In this document: one piece after another, positions 50,946-59,359 of the stretch
Layout: the number at the start of each line of letters is the position of its first letter
Position numbering within the stretch: the stretch's first letter is position 1
From: Sphingobacterium micropteri
GTDB taxonomy: Bacteria > Bacteroidota > Bacteroidia > Sphingobacteriales > Sphingobacteriaceae
Length of the DNA stretch: 64,000 nt
Assembly (NCBI RefSeq): GCF_014692515.1
Contig: NZ_JACOIK010000007.1
Location: 62,001 to 126,000, forward strand
Direction: 5' to 3'
Notes under the pieces: generated by a model
What the model was told of the DNA's origin: nothing
Databases searched by the model: none
The model's input: the letters and a program-made list of their open reading frames with translations, nothing else
Program-made: the position numbers and the translations under genes

Positions 50946-52460
50946 TTATTGCCGCTCTTCGAGTAAGCCGTTTAAAAGTGATTCCAGACGGCGCACCTCG
51001 GCCTCGTATTTCTTGGATTTAGCTAAATTCTTCGTATCGAGCCTACTTTCGGTGTGGTCATACAATTCCTTTGCGATAATATGGTTGGGGTTTTTATAAT
51101 ATTGCCAACGGGTAAAGCGGTAGCGGCCATCGGTAATGGAATAGCCCATAATTTCCCGGCTTGGCGGTGTTCCAGGATATGTTTTTCCTTTCGGCCACTG
51201 ACTCATGGCGACTTCCTTCACCCGGACCCCCGGGTTGTTTAGTATCGGAACAAGACTTTTTCCTTGCAGGTGATCTGGCGCCTGAATGCCTGTAAGTTCA
51301 CAGAGGGTCGGGTAGATATCGAGTAACTCTACTACGGAGAAGCTTCTGTTACCGTTCGTCTGGTCCGGATTACGGATGATCAGTGGCGCGCGGGTATCCA
51401 GCTCCGCGTTCGAGTGCTTGCACCACATACCATACTCACCGAGTTTATAGCCATGGTCGCCCCATAATACCACAATCGTATTTTCGCGTAAACCGTTCTT
51501 TTCGAGGGCGTCTAAAAGTTTGCCAACCTGGGCATCGACGAAGCTGACGGAAGCGTGATATCCTTGGATGAGATTCCGAGCGATACTGTCCGGAAGTGTG
51601 CCTTTTTCTTTAAATGGAGCAATACCATGGTATGTTGCTAATTCTCCAGACCATTTTATAAAAGCTTGGTTATACATGCCGCTCGGCTCTTGCTGGCTCG
51701 GAATAGCGATATCCAATGGGTCATATAGGTCCCAATAGCTGGAAGGAGCAACAAAAGGTAAATGGGTCGCGGTGAAACCTACGCCCAAGAAGAAGGGTTG
51801 ATCCTGATCTTTTAGCGCTTCGATACGTTCCACTGCGATGGCGGCTACCCGGCCATCGGATAAATTTTCTTCGGCAGCATGCGAACGATAATAAGGAAGG
51901 ACCTTTCCGTTGAGTTTTGGAAGGCTAGACTCCAGGCCCGTCGTATCGCCATGATTTATTTTGGGAAGCGCGTCGAGCTCTCCCCGATAATTCCATACCG
52001 TGGTCCACGACTGCTGATCGTTCTTGTTGCCATGTCCGACATGGTATATTTTACCGACGTTTTCGGAAATATAGTCATTTTCTTTAAACAGTTGTGGTAG
52101 CGTTACAACATCGGGTACCGTCGTTCTGAAAAAGGTTCCGAGATCGTATATTTGCATCGCATCGGGGCGGAGGCCGGTCAGCACACTATTTCTGGAGGGT
52201 GCGCAAACAGCTTGTTGACAATAGGCATTTTCGAAAAGATTTCCTTGCTGGGCTAGTTTATCGATATGTGGTGTTTTCACCTGTGTCATACCGTAGCAAG
52301 CTAGTTCTGGCCGTAAGTCATCGATGGCGATAAATAAAATATTTTTCTTTTTATGGGACGTGTTTCTATTTTGTTGGGCGTTTGCGCAAGGTGTAGCATA
52401 TACACACGCTAAAACAAGCAAAGGTCGGATAAAAAAGTCTATGATATGGTTTCTTTTCAT
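50946..52460 (-). CDS. Type I sulfatase, iduronate-2-sulfatase-like (S1_7-like)
   Basis: Secreted sulfatase of 504 residues from the ATG at 52460 (a further ATG upstream adds 7). The signal (RPLLVLACVYATPCANA) is followed by FIAIDDLRPELACYGM (metal Asp47/48). The formylglycine motif is Cys86 in VCAPSRNSVLTGLRPD, which must be activated by a sulfatase-maturing enzyme encoded elsewhere. Later metal ligands are in VVLWGDHGYKLGEYGMW. The run YDLGTFFRTTVPDVVTLPQLFKENDY resembles iduronate 2-sulfatase, where this segment is conserved. Substrate may be a sulfated uronate or a sulfated deoxy sugar. It is the first gene of the leftward operon and carries the divergent regulatory motifs upstream. Confidence 0.9.
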   Translation of the reverse strand: MKRNHIIDFFIRPLLVLACVYATPCANAQQNRNTSHKKKNILFIAIDDLRPELACYGMTQVKTPHIDKLAQQGNLFENAYCQQAVCAPSRNSVLTGLRPDAMQIYDLGTFFRTTVPDVVTLPQLFKENDYISENVGKIYHVGHGNKNDQQSWTTVWNYRGELDALPKINHGDTTGLESSLPKLNGKVLPYYRSHAAEENLSDGRVAAIAVERIEALKDQDQPFFLGVGFTATHLPFVAPSSYWDLYDPLDIAIPSQQEPSGMYNQAFIKWSGELATYHGIAPFKEKGTLPDSIARNLIQGYHASVSFVDAQVGKLLDALEKNGLRENTIVVLWGDHGYKLGEYGMWCKHSNAELDTRAPLIIRNPDQTNGNRSFSVVELLDIYPTLCELTGIQAPDHLQGKSLVPILNNPGVRVKEVAMSQWPKGKTYPGTPPSREIMGYSITDGRYRFTRWQYYKNPNHIIAKELYDHTESRLDTKNLAKSKKYEAEVRRLESLLNGLLEERQ

Positions 52461-52486
52461 GTACTTAACGTTTGTTAGCAACGAAA

Positions 52487-52494
52487 CAAATTAA
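52487..52494 (-). promoter_or_regulatory. -7-like element of the sulfatase operon
   Basis: Minus-strand TTAATTTG differs from TAnnTTTG by one base and lies 26 bp before the sulfatase ATG at 52460. It is 22 bp from the proximal operator-like motif. No -33 TTTG is present, as expected for an activator-dependent promoter. Confidence 0.4.
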
Positions 52495-52516
52495 AAAAAA
52501 AAAAGCTGGACGCATG

Positions 52517-52552
52517 GGGGGATAAATGTCGGAATGTAAGGTGTTAAATGTC
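52517..52552 (-). promoter_or_regulatory. Tandem 14-bp motif pair facing the sulfatase operon (predicted HTCS sites)
   Basis: On the minus strand, GACATTTATCCCCC (52530-52517) and GACATTTAACACCT (52552-52539) lie 22 bp apart, two helical turns. The shared plus-strand core TAAATGTCGG is perfect in both. Tandem half-sites about 21-22 bp apart on one DNA face suit an AraC-type dimer. The proximal unit is 22 bp from the -7-like box. Binding by the HTCS is inferred. Confidence 0.55.
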
Positions 52553-52629
52553 GGCGGCATTTTAACGATCAACGTACGCAGCAAGTAATTTATTGCTAAA
52601 TCGATGTTCTTTCTGAAGAAGAGCAGGAG

Positions 52630-52665
52630 GATAAAATACCCCCTCAATTTAGACGCTTTACCCCC
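52630..52665 (+). promoter_or_regulatory. Tandem 14-bp motif pair facing the SusCD operon (predicted HTCS sites)
   Basis: GATAAAATACCCCC (52630-52643) and GACGCTTTACCCCC (52652-52665) repeat with the same 22-bp period and the same order as the pair facing the sulfatase. All four copies fit GAYNNWWWWCMCCY; G1, A2, C10, C12 and C13 are invariant. The proximal unit is again 22 bp from a -7-like box. Confidence 0.55.
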
Positions 52666-52687
52666 GCTGTAGCGCACATTGTTTATT

Positions 52688-52695
52688 GATATTTG
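52688..52695 (+). promoter_or_regulatory. -7-like element of the lipoprotein-susC-susD operon
   Basis: GATATTTG differs from TAnnTTTG at the first base and lies about 100 bp before the ATG at 52794. It is 22 bp downstream of the proximal operator-like motif, mirroring the sulfatase side. Confidence 0.4.
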
Positions 52696-52793
52696 CAACA
52701 GACAGTTATTAAAACCATTCATTAAATTAAAAAACAGTTATAAAACTAAAAGAGGTATCTGTAGAGGTGCTAACTTTTATAAACGATTTGATC

Positions 52794-54398
52794 ATGAAAA
52801 ATAAAACACGGCTTTTATTCCTACTTTGCTGCTGGGTGATAGTCCCCTTCTCTTGTAAGGAAGATTTTAGGACCAACCCACCAGGAGCTCCCTACGATCT
52901 ACGGTATGTAAGTGTTGGTAACGCCCGGGAGGGCGGCCAGATTGTGACGGCTCCACCCACGGTACAGACCGGCGGGCTGACGCCAAAGTTTGAGTTGGTT
53001 GGTATCTCGCGGAGCGACGGCTCCTCTCTGGACGATACCTATCAGCAATATGTACGTATCGGTGAGAGCCATGTGGTAGATATTCCCATTAGCCCAGATG
53101 CAGGTTATGTGGATGAATATGGAAACCCACTTACTTTTTTTGCTTCGGAGAACACAGCGAGCAATGGTATTATTACGGTAGCTGCCGGGCACACTTTTAC
53201 CGCCGGCGACTACTATTTTGATATTAAGGTAACAACACAGGATGGTGCCACCAAGTACGAAACGGTATTTAAGAAAGCATTTCATTTGAACGTCGGTCCG
53301 CTATTGCCGACAAATCTTGTTTATACACCGAAAAACCAAAATTTGGTGTATGGTCAAACGGATAGTAAAACCTCGGCTCCGCTTCTGCCGAGCGCTAATC
53401 CAGATGTGACCTACGAGCTGGCAACAGAAGAAGATAAGTTGGTCATTGATGGTAAAACAGGAGAGGTTTCCCTTTCCCCAAATTATGTCTATTCAGATTA
53501 CGATACGTTGACGCCTGTCGTGCGTGTTGTCAGCAATATTACTGGCGAAGAGGTTTTGTTCGACGGGAAGCTGACCACCATCATCACCGACCGCCCGGAA
53601 GTCATGCCGCGAGAAACGATTTATTTGTTTTATCCTACCCTGCGGACGTCCGGATCGTATCCTACCGGAGGTGACGGTTTCACGGTGCAGGTTATTCAAC
53701 GCGGCATCGGCGATGATATCTGGGGTGAAATTGATAATAGTTCAGGCCGGGCGTTCGTCGCACCACCCGAACGACCGCGGGAAAACACCACGCAGACAAT
53801 ACTCGAAAACCAGCTACATAATGGATCAAACGCTACCACTCCAACGACAAGCTGGATGGTCACCAACACGCAGGATTTAACACCGTTTGAATACGGTTAC
53901 GAGCTATCTTTTGACTATTATTATATGCCACACTTCCAGACCTACATGGCAGATGGTAGGACACCTGCGGATATGGAGGTGTACATTTCTACAGACTATA
54001 CCGGAGGCACTATTCAAGACGCCAATGGCAATTGGTTGAACGGCACCTGGACGCAAGTCAACGATGTGATGCGTTGTCAACGCTCCGAAGGCACGGCGGG
54101 CAGCAATTCCGCGGGATCGCCTTGGGGACCAGTGTTTATCGGCACACCTTATCCTGGAGACCAAAAGGGTGTTGATCCAGATGGGCGTAAGCGGCCAGAG
54201 CTGGGCACCTTCTACGGTAAGTGGGTAAAATGTACCTATGCTATTCCAGTCGAACAGGTTTCTACAACCTTTACCGTAGCTTTTAAAATTGCTTCTTATT
54301 TCGAAGGAGAACTACTAAACAACGCATCCGCACCGGGACGAGGGGGGATTTTCTTCCTTTCAGATTTCCATTACAGAGCGGTAGAACCAGAAAACTAA
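52794..54398 (+). CDS. Surface lipoprotein preceding SusC (possible glycan-binding protein)
   Basis: Lipoprotein of 534 residues, start at ATG 52794 (MKNKTRLLFLLCCWVIVPFSC, lipobox Cys); a frame 27 bp longer is less likely. I do not recognise a catalytic motif. The sequence is beta-rich: two cadherin/Ig-like segments (VDIPISPDAGYVDEYGNPL, TYELATEEDKLVIDGKTGEVSLSP) and a C-terminal region rich in aromatics (GYELSFDYYYMPHF, GKWVKCTYAIPVEQVS, GGIFFLSDFHYRAVEPEN) that could hold a carbohydrate-binding jelly roll. SusE/SusF-type proteins usually follow SusD; here the lipoprotein comes first. It heads the rightward operon (25 bp to susC). A surface glycan-binding role is inferred from position only. 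Confidence 0.75.
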   Translation: MKNKTRLLFLLCCWVIVPFSCKEDFRTNPPGAPYDLRYVSVGNAREGGQIVTAPPTVQTGGLTPKFELVGISRSDGSSLDDTYQQYVRIGESHVVDIPISPDAGYVDEYGNPLTFFASENTASNGIITVAAGHTFTAGDYYFDIKVTTQDGATKYETVFKKAFHLNVGPLLPTNLVYTPKNQNLVYGQTDSKTSAPLLPSANPDVTYELATEEDKLVIDGKTGEVSLSPNYVYSDYDTLTPVVRVVSNITGEEVLFDGKLTTIITDRPEVMPRETIYLFYPTLRTSGSYPTGGDGFTVQVIQRGIGDDIWGEIDNSSGRAFVAPPERPRENTTQTILENQLHNGSNATTPTTSWMVTNTQDLTPFEYGYELSFDYYYMPHFQTYMADGRTPADMEVYISTDYTGGTIQDANGNWLNGTWTQVNDVMRCQRSEGTAGSNSAGSPWGPVFIGTPYPGDQKGVDPDGRKRPELGTFYGKWVKCTYAIPVEQVSTTFTVAFKIASYFEGELLNNASAPGRGGIFFLSDFHYRAVEPEN

Positions 54399-54423
54399 AT
54401 TATTGGATATTAAGTAAGAAAAT

Positions 54424-57400
54424 ATGAGGAGTAACGTATATATTATACTAATTATCAGTGTCCTTTTCGCTTTTTCCGCACAGGCGCAGCAAAGTGTGAA
54501 GGGCACAGTAAAAGAGGCAAATGGAATGCCGATCGGAGGCGTCAGTGTTTCTATAAAAGGGAAAACAGGCGGATCAACCACGACCGAGCAGGGAACGTAT
54601 ATCATTAATAACGTGCCCTCCGATGCGATATTGATTTTTTCTTCCCTCGGATTTCGCCGAGAGGAACAGGCCGTCCTCGGTCGGCAGCAGATCGACATGG
54701 TGTTGGAGGTGGAAGATGTGAAGCTGGAGGAAGTGGTGATCGGCTACGATGTGATCCGAAAGGAGGATCTAACGGGTTCGGTAGCTAGTGTCAACACCAA
54801 GCAACTTGCGGAAGCACCGGCAGCCAACTTCGACCAAGCGTTGGCGGGTCGGGTGGCAGGAGTACAGGTGACTTCACAGGATGGCACGCCTGGGGCACCT
54901 TTGCAGATCGTGATCCGGGGGGGGAATTCCATAACCGGTGACAACTCTCCGCTTTACGTGGTGGACGGTGTGCCATTGGAGGGATTTGATCCGGGTACCA
55001 TCAATACGCGCGATATTAAGAGTTTTGATATCCTGAAAGATGCTTCTGCCACTGCTATCTACGGTTCGCGGGGTGCAAATGGCGTTGTCGTGATCAATAC
55101 CTATGGTGGGAATAACGACGGACGTACCGATGTAGACATCCGTTCGTCGGCCTGGTTTGAACATATCCCCACCCGTCTGGATGTGATGAACCCTTACGAG
55201 TATGTGATCTATCAGCAAAAAATGGCGTATGCCAATGACAACTATGTGCCAGGGACCAACGTAGAGTTTTTTAACCGACGATATGTGGATCCGGAATTAT
55301 ACCGCGATGTAGAAGGTATCAACTGGCAAGATGAGATATTCAGGTCGACGAACTCGACGAATCAGTCGCTTTCGTTGCGCGGAGGCAACAGCAAAACGAC
55401 GTTCTTATATAGCGGAAACTTCGTGAACCAACAAGGAACACTGATCGAGACAAATTTCCGGAAAATCAACAACCGGTTGAAATTTACACACAAAATCGCA
55501 CCTAACTTTGAAGCAAATGTGCAATTGGAGTACAGTCGGAACAACCATGATGGACAGATAGCGTCTGGAAATTCACGGCACAGTATTATCCGTGATGCGA
55601 TATCTTTCCGCCCCTTGACGCCGATCAACTGGACAGACAGCGATGAGGCTGGCGTAGAAGATACTGACCCTTATCTTCTTAACCCCGTTCGCAGAATGCA
55701 GAGTACCGATCGCTTTCGACTCGACGATGTACTGGGCGGTACGCTCGGTTTTAATTATGATATAACGAGGAAACTGACGCTGAGCATGATGGGTAATTAT
55801 CGAGCAAGTCTCCGCGAAACGACTACGTTCCACAAACGAGACTCTTATGAAGCAACGCGTACTAGTCGAGGAATCAACGGTTCGTTGACGAACAATCGCT
55901 GGGATGTGTTGTCAACGTCCAATACATTGCGGTATAAAGACCAGATTGGTAAACACAATTACGGCGTATTGGCTGGACTCGAGGCGCAGTACAATACATC
56001 AAAGTTCAATAGCTTACAGAACACTAACTTGCCTACCGATGAGTTTGGTATCTATAACTTAGGTATTGCGACTGGATCGACCATTGCCAGTACGGACTAT
56101 TCCAGGAATTCGTTGTTTTCGGTCTTTGGAAGGGTAAACTATACGTACGACAACAAATATTTACTGACCGCAACGATGCGTACAGATGGCTCTTCTAAGT
56201 TTCGTACAGCCAACCGCTGGGGTTATTTCCCTTCATTTTCGCTCGCATGGCGCCTTTCGGAGGAATCTTTCATCAAACCGATTGAAGCAATCACCGATCT
56301 TAAGCTTCGTGGTGGCTGGGGCGCTACGGGAAATAACCGTGTAGGGGATTTCGTGGCATACAACCTTTTTAGTGTCAACTCGAATAGCGGCTATATACTG
56401 GGCGCCAACCAGAGCTATGTTCCTGGAGCCTTTCAGAGCAACATGGCCGTGCCTGATCTTCGATGGGAAAAAACGGAACAAACGAATATCGGGTTGGATC
56501 TACAGCTTCTCAGGCGGTATAATTTGACGGTAGATATCTACCAGAAAAATACGGTAGATTTGTTGTTGGCAGCCGATATGGCGCCAAGCACCGGCTTTGC
56601 CCGTGTTCAACAAAATGTCGGCGAAGTTTCCAATAGAGGGATAGAATTTACATTAGAGTCTCAAAACATTCGGAATGCCAATTTCACTTGGAGCACCAAT
56701 TTTAATATTTCCTTCAACCGGACCAAAACGATACAATTGAACAGTGGTCAGAAGGAGATTCGTACCGATCCACAATGGGATGTGCAGTTCATGCAGACAG
56801 AGTACCAATACATCACCGAAGTCGGTCAGCCGGTGGGTATGATGTATGGCTTCGTATTCGACGGACTTTATCAGATGGACGATTTCAGCTTCCAAAATGG
56901 AACATACACCCTTAAGGAGGGAATTCCGACGCATGTGAGTGTTACTAAGCCGGGCATGGTACGGTTTAAGGATGTGAATGGTGACGGGATCATTAATCAG
57001 GACGACCGGACGATTATCGGTAATCCACACCCTAAGCATACCGGAGGATTGTTCAATAATTTCCAGTACAAGGCGTTCGATTTGCAGTTTCTACTGCAAT
57101 GGGCCTATGGATTCGATCTATTGAATGGAAACCAGTCGGAATATGGAAATATATACCAGACTAGCAGAAATGGACTGAAGTCACTAACGAACTTCTGGAC
57201 ACCGACAAATCCGGATACCGAGATCGGCGGTATGCGATTCGACGGTACGAACTTGTTAACACCCTTCGGGTACAAGTTGGATTCAAGGCATATACAGGAT
57301 GGTTCCTACCTCAAGCTAAAGACGGTTTCCTTCGGTTATAATCTTCCCGAGGATTTGGTATCGCGCGTACGTATGAAGCGATGTAGAGTATCGTTATCCG

Positions 57401-57546
57401 CGCAGAACTTACTAACCTTGACAAAGTATGAGGGTTATGACCCCGATGTGTCTGTAGGAAGATTTGGGGCATTAACCCCCGGCTTGGATTACTCTGCTTA
57501 TCCGCAGAGCATGACGATATCGGCCGGACTGGAACTTTCTTTTTAA
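54424..57546 (+). CDS. SusC-like TonB-dependent transporter
   Basis: Outer-membrane oligosaccharide importer of 1040 residues. The signal (IILIISVLFAFSAQA) is followed by a CarboxypepD_reg-like domain (about 24-98, VKGTVKEANGMPIGGVSVSIKG), the TonB-box region EEVVIGYDVIRKEDLTGSV, the plug (about 110-215, with AGRVAGVQVTSQDGTPGAP, IVIRGGNSITGDNSPLYVVD and ILKDASATAIYGSRGANGVV), and the beta-barrel to the C-terminal Phe (SAGLELSF). No STN domain is present, so transport is TonB-driven without its own anti-sigma signalling. It pairs with the next gene, SusD. Confidence 0.97.
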   Translation: MRSNVYIILIISVLFAFSAQAQQSVKGTVKEANGMPIGGVSVSIKGKTGGSTTTEQGTYIINNVPSDAILIFSSLGFRREEQAVLGRQQIDMVLEVEDVKLEEVVIGYDVIRKEDLTGSVASVNTKQLAEAPAANFDQALAGRVAGVQVTSQDGTPGAPLQIVIRGGNSITGDNSPLYVVDGVPLEGFDPGTINTRDIKSFDILKDASATAIYGSRGANGVVVINTYGGNNDGRTDVDIRSSAWFEHIPTRLDVMNPYEYVIYQQKMAYANDNYVPGTNVEFFNRRYVDPELYRDVEGINWQDEIFRSTNSTNQSLSLRGGNSKTTFLYSGNFVNQQGTLIETNFRKINNRLKFTHKIAPNFEANVQLEYSRNNHDGQIASGNSRHSIIRDAISFRPLTPINWTDSDEAGVEDTDPYLLNPVRRMQSTDRFRLDDVLGGTLGFNYDITRKLTLSMMGNYRASLRETTTFHKRDSYEATRTSRGINGSLTNNRWDVLSTSNTLRYKDQIGKHNYGVLAGLEAQYNTSKFNSLQNTNLPTDEFGIYNLGIATGSTIASTDYSRNSLFSVFGRVNYTYDNKYLLTATMRTDGSSKFRTANRWGYFPSFSLAWRLSEESFIKPIEAITDLKLRGGWGATGNNRVGDFVAYNLFSVNSNSGYILGANQSYVPGAFQSNMAVPDLRWEKTEQTNIGLDLQLLRRYNLTVDIYQKNTVDLLLAADMAPSTGFARVQQNVGEVSNRGIEFTLESQNIRNANFTWSTNFNISFNRTKTIQLNSGQKEIRTDPQWDVQFMQTEYQYITEVGQPVGMMYGFVFDGLYQMDDFSFQNGTYTLKEGIPTHVSVTKPGMVRFKDVNGDGIINQDDRTIIGNPHPKHTGGLFNNFQYKAFDLQFLLQWAYGFDLLNGNQSEYGNIYQTSRNGLKSLTNFWTPTNPDTEIGGMRFDGTNLLTPFGYKLDSRHIQDGSYLKLKTVSFGYNLPEDLVSRVRMKRCRVSLSAQNLLTLTKYEGYDPDVSVGRFGALTPGLDYSAYPQSMTISAGLELSF

Positions 57547-57575
57547 TCGATTATAAAACGGCATAAAATTAGGAA

Positions 57576-59306
57576 ATGATGAATACAAAAAGATTTCGAG
57601 TGGTCGTAGCCATAATGGCTTTGCTAACAGCATGTATAAGCGCCGGATGCAAGAAATTCCTTGACTTAGACCCGCTATCGACGTGGCGGGACGAGACATT
57701 CTATTCTTCCGCATCGGAAGTGGAAATGGCACTTGCGGGGATTTATAGCGGGATGGCCAACGATGATATGTATGGCTATAAGTTTAATGTGGTGCTGGAA
57801 AGCGGTACGGACGAGATGTATACGAACTCTTCTGCTGCCAACTGGGGAGCGGCCCGATACGCGTATACCTCTTCCAGTGATGAGGTGCAGAATATATGGC
57901 TACACTTCTACAGCATGATCAACTTGGTGAATCAGCTGGAAAAGAACTTAGATCCGGAGATGTTTTCCGAGGAACAAACCAACCGTTATCTAGCGAAAGC
58001 ACGTTTTATGCGCGCATTCGCTTATTTTAACTTGGCGAATTGGTTTGGTCCTGTGCCTATCCGCCTAAAGCCCAGCGCTAATCAGGATGATAATCACGTG
58101 GCTCCTTCTACCGTGTTGGAGGTTTACCAACAGGTGGAACGCGATTATTTGTTTGCTGCAGAGCATCTGCTTCATGCCAATAGTCCCGACTATATTCCGG
58201 GAGAGCCCAATAAAATGGCGGCACACGGCATGCTAGCACGCTTGTATTTACGCATGGGGGGCTTTCAGCCCTACTTGGCAGAAAATGAAGCAGATTGTTA
58301 TTTTGACAATCCACAACAATATTTTGAGAAAGCCAGGCAACAATGCGAGGTTATTATCCAAGATGGCTGGCACCATATCGTGCCTTACGCCACCGATCCG
58401 CAGAGCTATCGTAACCATTTCATGAATTACCTGCAAAATCGGTACGATTTGCGCGAATCACTTTATGAGGTGTCCTTTGGTAACTTGATAGAAATGGGAT
58501 TGAATGTGCACGGACGGATGGGCAATATCAATGGCGTAGAGTTTGTCGGAACATCCGATATTCCCCGAGGTTTTGCTAATGTGAATGCTTCGGTTGCACT
58601 ATATAATCGCTATGCAGCGGAGGATACCCGCATGACCTGGAACATCGCAGGATACCGCAACAATTACTCTTCGGCCAATCAACGCTATACGATGAGCTAT
58701 ATTTTTGACCGCCCGTTGCACCAAGAATTTGCGATCGGCAAATACAGGAGATGGGAACCTACGAATATGGAGGCATTGCGTACACAGCGAAGCATTGTAG
58801 ACGCTCCTTATACTATTCTGAATAATGTGACGGGATCAGCTACTGATCCAAACTATACCAGTATCAATTTTCCATTATTACGTTACTCGGACGTATTGCT
58901 GATGCATGCGGAAGCTATTATTGGCGGCCGTTTCGGAACAGCAGATGCATCAGTGGAAGCGGTAAATAGCTTGAATATTGTGCGGGAACGGGCAGGGCTG
59001 GATCCATATATCGGAAGTACGCAACATGATGCTTTTTTCAACGAACTGGTCGATGAACGCCTACGTGAATTATGCTTTGAGGGGCTGCGAAAACAGGATT
59101 TGGTGCGCTGGAATTTATTGAGAGAAAAGCTCGACCAACTCGACGAAGCGATCCGCTTTAATTCGTTCTATGTGGAAACCGATGCTTTTCAACAGACCTA
59201 TCGGGAGCCTGGGATAACCTTCGACCGGAGCCGGCATTTTCTGCTGCCGTACCCATTACAGGAAGTAACGATCAATACGGAGCTCGATCAACGTTTTCCA
59301 TGGTAA
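57576..59306 (+). CDS. SusD/RagB-like glycan-binding lipoprotein
   Basis: Lid subunit of the SusCD importer, 576 residues. The signal ends with a lipobox (ISAGCKKFLDLDPLSTW, Cys25). TPR-rich N-terminal half includes the NQLEKNLDPEMFSEEQTNRYLAKARFMRAF region, typical of SusD-family helices. The C-terminal RagB/SusD domain has LLRYSDVLLMHAEAII, VNSLNIVRERAGLDPY and the ELVDERLRELCFEGLRKQDLVRW segment, ending with FLLPYPLQEVTINTEL. It follows susC by 29 bp and precedes the GH43 gene. Substrate specificity cannot be read from the sequence. Confidence 0.97.
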   Translation: MMNTKRFRVVVAIMALLTACISAGCKKFLDLDPLSTWRDETFYSSASEVEMALAGIYSGMANDDMYGYKFNVVLESGTDEMYTNSSAANWGAARYAYTSSSDEVQNIWLHFYSMINLVNQLEKNLDPEMFSEEQTNRYLAKARFMRAFAYFNLANWFGPVPIRLKPSANQDDNHVAPSTVLEVYQQVERDYLFAAEHLLHANSPDYIPGEPNKMAAHGMLARLYLRMGGFQPYLAENEADCYFDNPQQYFEKARQQCEVIIQDGWHHIVPYATDPQSYRNHFMNYLQNRYDLRESLYEVSFGNLIEMGLNVHGRMGNINGVEFVGTSDIPRGFANVNASVALYNRYAAEDTRMTWNIAGYRNNYSSANQRYTMSYIFDRPLHQEFAIGKYRRWEPTNMEALRTQRSIVDAPYTILNNVTGSATDPNYTSINFPLLRYSDVLLMHAEAIIGGRFGTADASVEAVNSLNIVRERAGLDPYIGSTQHDAFFNELVDERLRELCFEGLRKQDLVRWNLLREKLDQLDEAIRFNSFYVETDAFQQTYREPGITFDRSRHFLLPYPLQEVTINTELDQRFPW

Positions 59307-59359
59307 TAAGAAATCGATTAGTTTCTTACACGTATAGATAATTATACAGATCAAAAAAA

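Noticed and set aside
50946..52460. Calling the sulfatase a true iduronate-2-sulfatase acting on heparan
   Set aside because: The resemblance is at subfamily level only; nearby GH78 and GH43 do not fit a glycosaminoglycan, so substrate is left open.
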